Assembly (NCBI GenBank): GCA_024196135.1
Contig: JAMQCK010001280.1
Span: 1 to 10,041, forward strand
Direction of reading: 5' to 3'
Length of the DNA: 10,041 nucleotides
Origin: Pleurotus ostreatus/Saccharomyces cerevisiae fusant
Lineage: Eukaryota > Opisthokonta
This document shows, piece by piece, positions 1-7,370 of this stretch (the stretch's first letter is position 1; the number at the start of each line of letters is the position of its first letter). A program made the translations under genes and the position numbers. The notes under the pieces are model-generated. The model made no database searches and was not told the DNA's origin. It saw only the letters and a list, made by a program, of their open reading frames with translations.

Positions 1-49
1 GCAGCGTGCTCGTCGACTGAGCGCGCTTTCTGCCCTTGAGGATGTCCAT
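1..49 (-). CDS. Possible 5' end of a gene leaving the left edge (partial, weak)
   Basis: On the minus strand an ATG at 49-47 sits in a near-perfect Kozak context (GCCGCCATGG). It opens a frame of 16 codons to the window edge, giving MDILKGRKRAQSTSTL. Third positions are almost all G or C, as in the coding exons elsewhere in the window. The same frame stays open upstream of the ATG for about 14 acidic and alanine-rich codons before a TGA, so the ATG is the first usable start unless an upstream exon exists. I do not recognise the product. The plus strand is also open here, from the left edge to about 297, so the coding strand is not certain. Confidence 0.25.
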   Translation of the reverse strand, partial: MDILKGRKRAQSTSTL

Positions 50-150
50 GGCGGCGTTGGCATGGGCGGACGCGTCTTCGCCGTCTCCGTCTCACGCACC
101 GACGGAACCTTTCTATCATCGATCGAAGCTGTAACCGCGGTCTCCGCGCG

Positions 151-158
151 TGACGTCA
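151..158. promoter_or_regulatory. CRE-type palindrome TGACGTCA
   Basis: TGACGTCA is the perfect eight-base palindrome bound by ATF/CREB-type bZIP factors, which in fungi include Atf1/Pcr1 stress regulators. It lies about 100 bases upstream of the possible minus-strand start at 49, a plausible promoter distance. The site is read directly from the sequence; its function is inferred, since an 8-mer can occur by chance. Confidence 0.3.
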
Positions 159-1603
159 CTGTCGTGAACTGCCAGTCACCGCGACAATCCTCCGCTGGCG
201 GGGCTTCCGTCTTGCTTCCATCGTTAACAGCTCTGTGCGCGAAGCGAGTGCGCATGACTGGTTACCGCGTCTCATGCTATGACCGACACTCGTGAACTGC
301 TATGCTGGGCGACCTGGACGATGGCCAGTCTACCCGTTACCTGCAAGCTGTGAGGGGACACCGTGCTCACGACCTAGCACCGGTCTATCCATGTTGCTTC
401 CATATTTTCAGCAAGAGTTAGCCATGGTGCGCTGCTAAATAGACCCGTTCATGCATCTCTGCGCGGACGGTGATCCCCGCGGTCGTATAGCAAGACACAA
501 AAGCCACGTCCAGTACACCTCACGAGTTCGCCCTCTGCCGTAGTGGTGTACTTGACTCCATTGCATGCTATACTGGCTTCACTAGCGCTCCGCCTGCCTC
601 ACCAACTGAGTCACTACGTTCATTGGTTCTTCGACGGTTCTTTCCTGTTCAGCCCGTTGTCAAGCTGTCCGCTCGACACTGAAGCCTGTCAGCCATCGCC
701 TCACCAGACAACAAAGAAAGCGACATCGATCGCCCGCTACAGTAGCAGCCAAGAGCGCCTATGCTCACTTACCTTCAACGCGGCCGAGGATACGTCGTCC
801 ACGGCGCTGCGACTGCCGATCCAATGAACACCATGAACAACATGATCGAATACACCCAGTTTTTCATGACTTTGACGAGCTGTATGATGGGTGAGTCAGT
901 CAGTTGTCGCATGGATATGCAGGGACTGACGGATAAGTAGCGGGGGGCAATTTTCGACGAAAGCAAGGGTTGACGGTCAGCGGAAGCAAGGACGAACAGC
1001 GTCTGCCTCTTATACGAAGCCTCTACACCTCTTGCACACCTTCGCGTGTCATGCGCCGACATCTCTATCTCGAAAAATTGTATTTCCCGCGAGGGGCTGT
1101 GCATTGACATTCAATCCATCAGGCGCCCATTCGTATATATCGTCCTCAAGACCTGCAGGCCCATTCATCCGCGGTAGACACGCTGCATGGCTTTCGTCCT
1201 AATAGTGAATACTCCGAAGGTGGCGTTGTACTCATGACTCACAACTAACTGCGCGACAACTCTGTCCATTGTCATGACCTTCGACGCCCACCTCGCTCGC
1301 AGCTCAATGCTTCACTTCATCTTTGCGTGAATGGACAAGCGCCTTGCAAGCTGAGACGCCCGTCGTTCTCGCCGCCACGCCCCAGCCCCATCCCATTCTC
1401 CCCTCTTGTTTCGATCACGACCCCTGCTGCGCGAAGATCACTCCGTACTGGCCACTCTTCACTCGCGCCGTCATACGATCAACGAGCTTCATCCCCCGCG
1501 CTACACGACATCGCCTCTTGTACTTACAGTATGTTCGTGATTGCGGACATCATGACTCTCTCCGAGGCGACAAACCTGTTCTGATCCTTCGTGGAGTCCG
1601 ACA

Positions 1604-1609
1604 TATATA
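1604..1609 (+). promoter_or_regulatory. TATA box of the first 7TM gene
   Basis: TATATA lies 110 bases upstream of the ATG at 1719, inside an otherwise GC-rich stretch. The tandem paralogue also has a TATATA, 38 bases before its ATG. The distance leaves room for a 5' UTR of about 70-80 bases, which would contain the C-rich tract. Confidence 0.45.
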
Positions 1610-1642
1610 CTTAGGCGGGGACACGGCGGAGGCTCGACCTTT

Positions 1643-1662
1643 CCCCCCCCCCCCTCCCCCCC
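1643..1662 (+). repeat. C12-T-C7 homopolymer tract
   Basis: Twelve C, one T and seven C in a row, between the TATA box at 1604 and the ATG at 1719. It is probably part of the 5' leader of the first 7TM gene. Tracts like this slip easily in replication and sequencing, so the exact length may vary among strains or be an assembly error. Confidence 0.9.
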
Positions 1663-1718
1663 ACTGTGGGCTTATCACGGCGGTTATTTCTCTGGTCAGT
1701 TCACCGCATTTTCCCAGA

Positions 1719-3029
1719 ATGTCGAGCCACGCGCTTGGATTGTCCTACAATCCACTGATTATAGAGGATGTGGATGTCCTGAAAAATATCATTATTGAGG
1801 CGGGACCCGCATACATTGCCTATGGTGCGCAATCCAGTCGTCTTCCCTCATCATCGATGAATTTCTCACACGTTGGCAGGCATGCAAGCAACGCTCACCC
1901 TCGCGGCCGTGCGCATTCTTCTGTGAGTGACGGCATCCATCCTTTTTACGACGAAGAATAAACCCCTCACTTCAGACGCCGGGAAGGCCACACGCGCTTC
2001 ATGCTCGTGGCCATCATCGGGCTCTTCGTTGTTTCGACGTTGGCCGTCGTCACCGACATTGAATACTACCTAGTCCAGTTTCCTTCTGCCCTCGGGACAT
2101 CTCTCGAGGACATTCAGGCGCTCATGAACGGTCTCGACATTGTCGGCGTCGTGACTGTACGAATCAGTGTGCGTGAAATAACCTCGCCCGTGTTTGATGC
2201 TCATCTCCAAAAACTCTACAGTATGTCGTTAGCGACGCGATCGTCGTCTGGCGCGCTTGGATCATCTGGCCGGACTGCCGCCCTGTACGATGTGCGCTAC
2301 TGGTGTGTATATGTGGAAGTACAGGTGCGCGGCGAATCTACTGTCATTATCGTACATGCTTACCGTAGACTTCCCAGTTGGCGCCATCGTCAATTCTTAC
2401 TGGTGGATCAAGTCCATCACGACGTACGAGCGCATGCCCATGACCCGCGCCCTCGTCATGACCGTTCCGCTCCTCTTTACCAACGTCGTGGCGACGGCGT
2501 GCATCGCGGTCAAAGTCTGGTACATGCATCCCCTCCTGAATGTGACCCGTATTGAAGGACGCATACAGGTGGTACCGCCGCAATATCAAGGGTTCCCTCG
2601 GCCTTTTCACGAAGAAATCGCAGGTTGAGAGCGTGCTGTTGCTTCTGCTAGAGACAGGCTTCATCTACTGCGTCGTATGGGTGGGTGCTTTCGTAGTTCT
2701 GCATGCTCACCGAATGCTGTCTGACTATAGTTATAGGCTCTCTACATTGCTTTTCAGAGCGACGATCCGGGCGCAGGGTTCACACCCATGCAAATATTGG
2801 GTATCGTGATCCCGTTCATCACGGTAGGTCTTCTCTGCGCTACGTCGTGGCGGCACCCGGCTCACGATTCTATCAGGGACTCTACCCTCCGGTCATTGTG
2901 ATGATCACACTGCAAAACGGCAAGGCTCAGTCTCCCCTTCAAAGCGCGCAAATATCACACGCTTTGCGCTTTGCAGACCAGCCTGTTGCACAGACTCCAT
3001 CCCAAGAGCAATCGAATCGTCTTGAGTAA
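1719..3029 (+). CDS. Seven-helix membrane protein of unknown function, copy 1 (8 exons, 312 aa)
   Basis: Exons are 1719-1824, 1880-1922, 1976-2168, 2222-2324, 2378-2519, 2569-2680, 2737-2823 and 2877-3029 (939 nt); introns are 49-56 nt and GT-AG. Hydrophobic segments lie near residues 24-50, 58-80, 104-130, 139-161, 174-196, 214-239 and 251-273, a seven-helix plan. Conserved with copy 2 are YLVQ.P...GTS..D (81-95), Y.VSD.IV.WRAW.IW (115-130), a basic loop YRR.IKG.LGL between helices 5 and 6 (198-207), SQVE.VL (213-219), and QISHAL..F in the tail (287-294). The seven-helix shape with a basic third inner loop recalls fungal GPCR-like proteins, but this is inference; I know no function for the family. 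The acceptor of intron 4 was set at 2377 from the copy-2 alignment (2368 is also possible, adding three residues). The frame is open upstream to 1323, but the TATA box and start alignment favour 1719. Confidence 0.9.
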
Positions 3030-3254
3030 CTAAAAAACGTCGTACTGCCTGTCGTGATCTGTGCTCCAGAGACGAGTCGGGCAATCCTTAAGGTGGTAAG
3101 GGATGACTGAAGTATTGAATTCTGTGCCGAAGTACTGTTTGGTACGAAGTTCAATCAAAAACTTGAAGGAAAATTCTTAACCAATCATAATTAATGTCTC
3201 CATCCTTCTATGGCGCATGACGACCTCTGTCTGCACGTCTGCGTAGTTCGAGGC

Positions 3255-3267
3255 GAAGTTGAACTTC
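3255..3267. repeat. Inverted repeat GAAGTT-G-AACTTC, copy A
   Basis: A perfect 6-bp inverted repeat around one central base. The identical 13-mer, in the same orientation, recurs at 6502-6514. A CACGTG box lies 15 bases further right, at 3283-3288. It could be a binding site for a dimeric transcription factor; no factor can be named from the sequence. Confidence 0.5.
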
Positions 3268-3947
3268 AGATCACATGCCCTTCACGTGGTTGCCGGATCC
3301 GACCGGGCGTGATCACGATTCCCGCGATCAAAGTCTTTTCTTCTTGCACCATCACCCTACCGGCTGGCGATACGCTGTTGCGTGCATGAGCCAATATCCT
3401 ATCCCGAGGTCGGCCTACTTATGACTGGAACTTATCCTGCTCTTAGCGGATCCGGACCGCGCTCGCCCCTTGTTGCGATTCAGCAGCTCAACGCGCTCGG
3501 AGATCGTGTAGACTCTGAGCACCAAACACATCGATCATGACGATTACAGGTCCCCGAATTCAAAGTGCTAGCTAGACGACTTAATGCGCCATACATTTAC
3601 CTTTAAATGAGCTTCCTCGTCCGTCAAGAGGACCCGTCAGCGCGGGCGATGAAACGGCGACTCGGCGAGCGCCCGGTTCTAACACTACTGCAGAAGTTGC
3701 TCTTGCCGTTCAGTCTGAACTTTGACTGCGACTACCCCGTTGATAAACCTTCGGCGCCATATCTTGGCCGTCCGCGACTGTCGGTCGCCGCCCATCGGTC
3801 GGTCATCACAGCGGCCCGTCAGCTCAAACGAGCGCGCACGGCAGTTTGGCGGTGAAGCGCTCTGCTTCAATTGACTACCTTCCTTGACGATCTTCTGATG
3901 CGCCCAGCGATGACTTCCCGCAGTCTTTATGCTGACTTGGTCTGGCA

Positions 3948-3953
3948 TATATA
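3948..3953 (+). promoter_or_regulatory. TATA box of the second 7TM gene
   Basis: TATATA followed by GG lies 38 bases before the ATG at 3991. This is a usual core-promoter sequence, though close to the start codon, so the 5' UTR would be very short unless a site further upstream is used. Confidence 0.45.
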
Positions 3954-3990
3954 GGTCCTGAAGCTCGGTACTAGGGCAAGAACGCCCAAG

Positions 3991-5344
3991 ATGAGCTTGC
4001 TATATCGGCCTTTGAACATGAAGGACATCCATGAGCTCAGATACATATTCATGGAGACGGCCCTCGACTTTGTCTTCTACGGTACGCTCTGTGCACGCGT
4101 TACCTATCTGCATGTACCACGTTGTGCTCAATCTTGATTTTCAGGTGTACAGACGACACTCATGGTCGCTGCGCTGATCGTGCTAGCGTAAGTTCTACCA
4201 GTTCATCACTTCCCAATTATTCCGACGCGCTGATCGTTTCCAGACGTCGAAGCGGGCGATCACGCTTCATCCTGGGGGCGCTTTTTGGGCTTTACCTATC
4301 ATCCTCAATCGTCGTCATCGCGCATGTGGTATCTTACCTCGTCCAAACGCCAGTAGAGGTCGGTACATCGACGCGAGACTTGACGGAATTTCTGCTCAGA
4401 GTGGACTATCTCATGGCGGTGGCAGAGAGGTTCAATGTAAGTTCAGCCACGCTCCTTCCCAGATATGCTCGCTCACTGGACCGCACCAGTACATCGTCAG
4501 TGATATCATTGTTACTTGGCGCGCATGGGTCATATGGTCGGATAGCCGCGTCGCGAGAGGTGTCCTGCTATTTTCTCTGAGCGGCAGTATAGGTTCGTTT
4601 TTTTTCACGCTTTGCAAGATCCTGGATTTAATTCATTCCGACAGCTGGCATCATTGTGGAATGTGTATGGGTTATGGAGCTAGTGGGAACGACGGCGTCG
4701 GTGCCGAAACCTCGGACGCTTGTCCAAACAATCCCGGTCCTACTTACCAATGCCGTGGCAACGACGCTCATCGGCATGAAAATATGGTGTGTTCAGCGTT
4801 TACTCGTTGCCACCCGTACTTGAATGATGATGATACCAGGTCGTATCGCCGTGAGATCAAGGGCAATCTCGGGCTGTCCACAAGGAGAAGTCAAGTGGAG
4901 AAGGTCTTGTTCGTCCTTGTGGAGTCAGGCTACTTATACTGCCTTATCTGGGTATGCCCTCACAATTCTCTCTGTAGCAGATGGGCCAATTACTGATATC
5001 CTGCATGAAGATCGTGCAACTCGTCTTCAAAAGCGTGATAGGGTCAAACGGATTCACTTCTACTCGTCTCATCGGCACCGCGCTGCATAGCATATCTGTA
5101 AGTCTTGGGTTTCCCGTAGTGTATTCAACGGACTTATTCTCTTTGATAGGGAATTTACCCTACATCCGTAGTCCTCATCGCTCTGCACAGTAACACAACG
5201 CAAGCACTTCTTACTTCGCAAATATCGCACGCGCTACACTTTGAAGGTGCATCCGATGTACCGGACGGAAGCGTTGATAGCGACATGCCTGCGGAGGAGG
5301 GTCTCACGACGCAGAGCCCTGTCACGTCGACTATTGGTTACTGA
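3991..5344 (+). CDS. Seven-helix membrane protein of unknown function, copy 2 (8 exons, 321 aa)
   Basis: Exons are 3991-4081, 4145-4187, 4244-4436, 4490-4592, 4645-4786, 4840-4951, 5011-5097 and 5150-5344 (966 nt); introns are 52-63 nt and GT-AG. This is a tandem paralogue of the gene at 1719-3029. Exons 2-7 (43, 193, 103, 142, 112 and 87 nt) match copy 1 base for base in length, and all seven introns share phase (1, 2, 0, 1, 2, 0, 0). Seven hydrophobic segments occur at the copy-1 positions shifted by minus five residues. Shared motifs include YIVSDIIVTWRAWVIW (110-125), the basic YRREIKGNLGL loop (193-203), SQVEKVL, and SQISHALHF in the tail. The C-terminal tail is longer than in copy 1 by 14 residues and is rich in D, E, S and T. 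The proteins have diverged to roughly one third identity by eye and the introns are unrelated in sequence, so the duplication is old. Function unknown. Confidence 0.91.
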
Positions 5345-5806
5345 ATCTGCGATGTCTATGAATTGAAGTCCTATGGTCGTGAGTGCGGGTGGAGGAGGGA
5401 AAATTAACGGCGATGGAGCGAAAGCGTAGGCTCTCGAGTAAAGTGCGTCTACATACCATTACTTCAAGCAGCGTCACCTAATGGCTAATCAGAGTCGCGT
5501 AGTATAACTTTGCTTCCGCCCGGCATTATCAGTACAAATGGGGAGCATTGAAACCTCGTGCGCATGCCCGAAGGGCCACTTCACATCAGGGAAACTACGG
5601 CCTGCCAACGTCGGTCACGGAGACTGCATGAGATATTCTTGCCGATGCTAGCGACTTATCGTCCCTTCGTCAAGGTGTCAATTCACTACGCATCAGAAGC
5701 CAAGTCCCCTCATTCAAGATCGCGAACGTCGAGCGGTACTAAATTGCTACAATATGATACATGGTGACTTCTTCATTCCCCTCCGAAAGATAATCCATAT
5801 TCCAGC
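5345..5806. other. Convergent intergenic region, no gene seen
   Basis: This region lies between the end of the second 7TM gene (plus) and the end of the Hmp1-like gene (minus), so it should hold both 3' UTRs and poly(A) sites. An open frame at 5558-5767 (69 codons) matches nothing known and has no promoter or splice context. I see no RNA gene or repeat here. Confidence 0.5.
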
Positions 5807-6213
5807 CTACAGATGACGGTTGATGGTCTGCTTCCAGTCGCCCTTGTTCTCGCGAGCCTCGCCTACAAGACTTCATCAGCGCACAATCCCACTCGTTAAC
5901 CCGAAGCTCCTCTCACCAGAATGCTGCTGACTGCGATCACCAGTGACGGACCCGACGACTGAGTCCTTCTTTCCAGTGACGCGGTCGCCAGCACCCTCCG
6001 TCCAGCCTTCAGCGCGCGAGGCGTCGTACTCGCCATGGCCCTGGTGACGCTCGGTTTGACCAGCGCTAGCGGTGCCGCCGAGGCCGAGGGCGTTACCAAT
6101 CTGAAGAGAGGGTCAGAGATGTTGGCCGAAGACGAGGGATGTCATGAACGTACGGTCTCCTTGACGCCGCCCTTCTTCTCGTGGTACTGGCCGGAAGTCT
6201 TAGAGGGAGACAT
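5807..6213 (-). CDS. CsbD-like protein, Hmp1 'mismatched base pair and cruciform DNA recognition' family (3 exons, 99 aa)
   Basis: On the minus strand the exons are 6213-6154, 6100-5917 and 5862-5807 (300 nt with stop TAG); the introns are 53 nt (6153-6101, GTACGT...TTCAG) and 54 nt (5916-5863, GTGAGA...TGTAG). The protein begins MSPSKTSGQYHEKKGGVKET and has the family marks SGQYH near the N-terminus, KET.GN at about 18-23, GDRVTGKKDSVVGSVTGD in the middle and a GEAR..KGD end. It is a small, charged, Gly/Lys/Gln-rich protein. Members of this fungal family are small CsbD-like proteins; Hmp1 of Ustilago was described as binding mismatched and cruciform DNA, and CsbD proteins of bacteria are stress-induced. 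DNA binding by this copy is inference. Each exon is short, so single-frame ORF searches miss it. A TATA box lies 93 bases upstream of the ATG. Confidence 0.9.
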
Positions 6214-6305
6214 AGTAGACAGAGGTGGTCGTTGGTTGAGTGATTGGTAAGTGAGGTCGTCGGGTGGGTGGGTAGTTCTGCTGAAGAGATGACCTCGATG
6301 GGACG

Positions 6306-6313
6306 CTTATATA
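6306..6313 (-). promoter_or_regulatory. TATA box of the Hmp1-like gene
   Basis: The minus strand reads TATATAAG, a very good TATA box, 93 bases upstream of the ATG at 6213. The leader between them is rich in C and A and largely free of G near the start codon, as is common in highly expressed fungal genes. This suggests strong or stress-inducible transcription (inference). Confidence 0.55.
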
Positions 6314-6501
6314 CCTGAGGAAATGCCCTATGTTCCGCAGTATGACACGGTCGATGAGCGAAAGCCCCTCAGCCCATCGTCATCAAGACCTTGCGTCAAC
6401 GCTTGCATAGAGCGCCGAAAGATGACATGCGAGTGGGTATCGGTGGCGAGCAAGTGGCGAGCGAGCGCATTGTGCCCCACCGTGCAATCGTAGTAGGAGA
6501 T

Positions 6502-6514
6502 GAAGTTGAACTTC
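6502..6514. repeat. Inverted repeat GAAGTT-G-AACTTC, copy B
   Basis: Identical in sequence and orientation to the 13-mer at 3255-3267, and again followed by a CACGTG box, here at 6538-6543 (23 bases away). It lies about 290 bases upstream of the Hmp1-like start codon and about 260 bases upstream of the U6 start, so it could act on either gene. Confidence 0.5.
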
Positions 6515-6774
6515 GTCACCAGACGTCATAACGGGCGCACGTGAGTTCGACTTTCCGGTCACGAGACTTTATGGACTTGATTTTCTGCCTTTATCCTGCT
6601 CGCGGGCAAGGATCCCGTCTCTAGACCCTTTGGCGCACCGCATTCGCGCGGTCAGGGCTTCTTGACGAACGGGGGAACATGCCCCAGGTAAATGCCTATC
6701 GCAATGCCAGCCCTCCGTCCAGAATTTAATTCCAAAATTTAGTCAATGACCTCGTGCAGCACGGCAGGCCTCTC

Positions 6775-6898
6775 GTCCCCTTCGGGGTGACATACGAAAA
6801 ATTTGGAACGATACAGAGAAGATTAGCATGGCCCCTGCACAAGGATGACACGCTTTTCCGGAGTGGTAGACCTACGGGTCTCAATATTTATGCACTTT
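6775..6898 (+). ncRNA. U6 spliceosomal snRNA
   Basis: U6 is the catalytic RNA of the spliceosome; it pairs with U4, then with U2 and the 5' splice site. The stretch 6803-6853 appears to match the human U6 core except for one base (A for G at 6839, in the loop of the internal stem-loop). It contains the invariant ACAGAGA box at 6813-6819 and the catalytic AGC triad at 6825-6827, followed by the internal stem-loop (about 6830-6850). The 5' end folds into a short hairpin with a cUUCGg tetraloop (6775-6791), which sets the start. The 3' end is less sure: a T4 run lies at 6854-6857, then a perfect hairpin AGACC-TACG-GGTCT (6868-6881) and a T5 run (6896-6900). Yeast U6 also has T4 just after the internal stem-loop and reads through it, so I place the end at the T5. 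No intron is needed. An AT-rich stretch 33-51 bases upstream may serve as the TATA element. Confidence 0.96.
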
Positions 6899-6900
6899 TT
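6896..6900 (+). terminator. Likely polymerase III terminator of U6 (T5)
   Basis: Five T on the coding strand, 15 bases after the 3' hairpin of U6. RNA polymerase III stops at runs of four or more T. The earlier T4 at 6854-6857 would give an RNA of only about 83 nt, short for U6; stopping here gives about 124 nt, slightly longer than yeast U6 (112 nt). Confidence 0.5.
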
Positions 6901-7370
6901 GCCTACGGTGCACCCTCTCTGATACAGATCGCCCTCTTCACGGGCGGGGCCGACATACCCGCGTACCTTGTCTTTCACCGCTTTCGTGTCTCCCTCACTG
7001 CCTCAATATGCACTCTGGTTTATCGGAAGAACGGCCGCACGATGTGCATCGCCCCCATCCCAGGGCTTTCCTCGACACCGAAGCGCGCTTGCGGTGTAAT
7101 AACTATCAGCTCGCGTGTGTGAAGCCCCACCACCAAGTCGCCTGATGTCCCATGGGACCTCTCCGAGTCCTTACTCGAGGGTGCGCTCTACTATTCAATC
7201 GTGTGGCCTCGCATGCGCAGCCGGTACTGGCCCTCGTACGATTCCGAAGCCGTGGGGAGCAGAGGCGCGCTTCGAATCACGCGGGAGCAACCAAACGTGG
7301 CCCTTGGCACCGACCGCATCGATCGTCGCAGGAGCCACTGCTCCCAGTGCGCGCGGGATACCCAGCAGGC
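6901..7370. other. Intergenic region between U6 and the PalI-family gene
   Basis: This stretch should hold the U6 3' flank and the promoter of the PalI-family gene. Several overlapping open frames run through it in more than one frame and on both strands. None has homology I recognise, and they reflect the GC-rich base composition. A match of 9 of 11 to the polymerase III B box lies at 7269-7279. I see no clear TATA box for the downstream gene. Confidence 0.45.
7269..7279 (+). promoter_or_regulatory. B-box-like sequence downstream of U6 (weak)
   Basis: GCTTCGAATCA matches the B-box consensus GGTTCGANTCC at nine of eleven places. In budding yeast the U6 gene is driven partly by a B box beyond its terminator, so a downstream B box would make sense here. 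The distance of about 370 bases is longer than in yeast and the match is imperfect, so this may be chance. Confidence 0.15.

Larger units (their letters stand above)
50..1718. other. Long gene-poor stretch before the first 7TM gene
   Basis: No gene can be supported here. Open frames at 62-295, 543-827 and 1323-1584 (plus) and 775-1110 (minus) match no family I know and lack a convincing exon structure. Visible signals are a perfect CRE palindrome TGACGTCA at 151-158, an 11-bp direct repeat TCGTGAACTGC at 162-172 and 290-300, a TATAAGAG on the minus strand near 1007-1014, a TATATA at 1604-1609 and a C-rich tract at 1643-1662. The right part is probably promoter and 5' UTR of the gene starting at 1719; the left part may be promoter of a leftward gene. 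Confidence 0.5.
3030..3990. other. Intergenic region between the two 7TM copies
   Basis: This stretch holds the 3' flank of copy 1 and the promoter of copy 2. Open frames at 3607-3855 (plus) and 3685-3948 (minus) overlap each other and resemble nothing I know. I looked for remnants of a third 7TM copy (the WRAW or QISHAL regions) and found none. Visible signals are a 13-bp inverted repeat at 3255-3267, a CACGTG box at 3283-3288 and a TATATA at 3948-3953. Confidence 0.5.
6214..6774. other. Divergent intergenic region between the Hmp1-like gene and U6
   Basis: This region holds the promoter and 5' UTR of the minus-strand Hmp1-like gene on the left and the upstream region of U6 on the right. 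It carries a TATA box (6306-6313, minus), the second copy of a 13-bp inverted repeat (6502-6514), a CACGTG box (6538-6543), a TGACGTC half-CRE near 6523-6529 on the minus strand and an AT-rich stretch at 6724-6742. A minus-strand open frame at 6328-6519 matches nothing and would overlap the promoter. Confidence 0.5.

Noticed and set aside
543..827. 94-codon plus-strand frame
   Set aside because: No family match, an ordinary length for chance in this composition, and no introns or promoter signals that would support it.
1323..1718. In-frame upstream extension of the first 7TM gene to an ATG at 1323
   Set aside because: It would add 132 residues of low-complexity sequence, including a proline run coded by the C tract, with no counterpart in the paralogue. 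The TATA box at 1604 lies inside it, and the start at 1719 aligns with copy 2.
3607..3948. Overlapping 82- and 87-codon open frames on opposite strands
   Set aside because: Neither has recognisable motifs, splice signals or a promoter of its own, and they sit in the promoter region of the second 7TM gene.
3030..3990. Possible remnant of a third 7TM copy between the two genes
   Set aside because: I looked for the WRAW, YRR.IKG and QISHAL regions in all frames and found no trace.
6858..6890. tRNA-like A-box text (GGAGTGGTAGA) just after the U6 core
   Set aside because: No acceptor stem, anticodon arm or T-arm can be folded around it, and it lies within the likely U6 3' tail. The similarity is short and probably chance.
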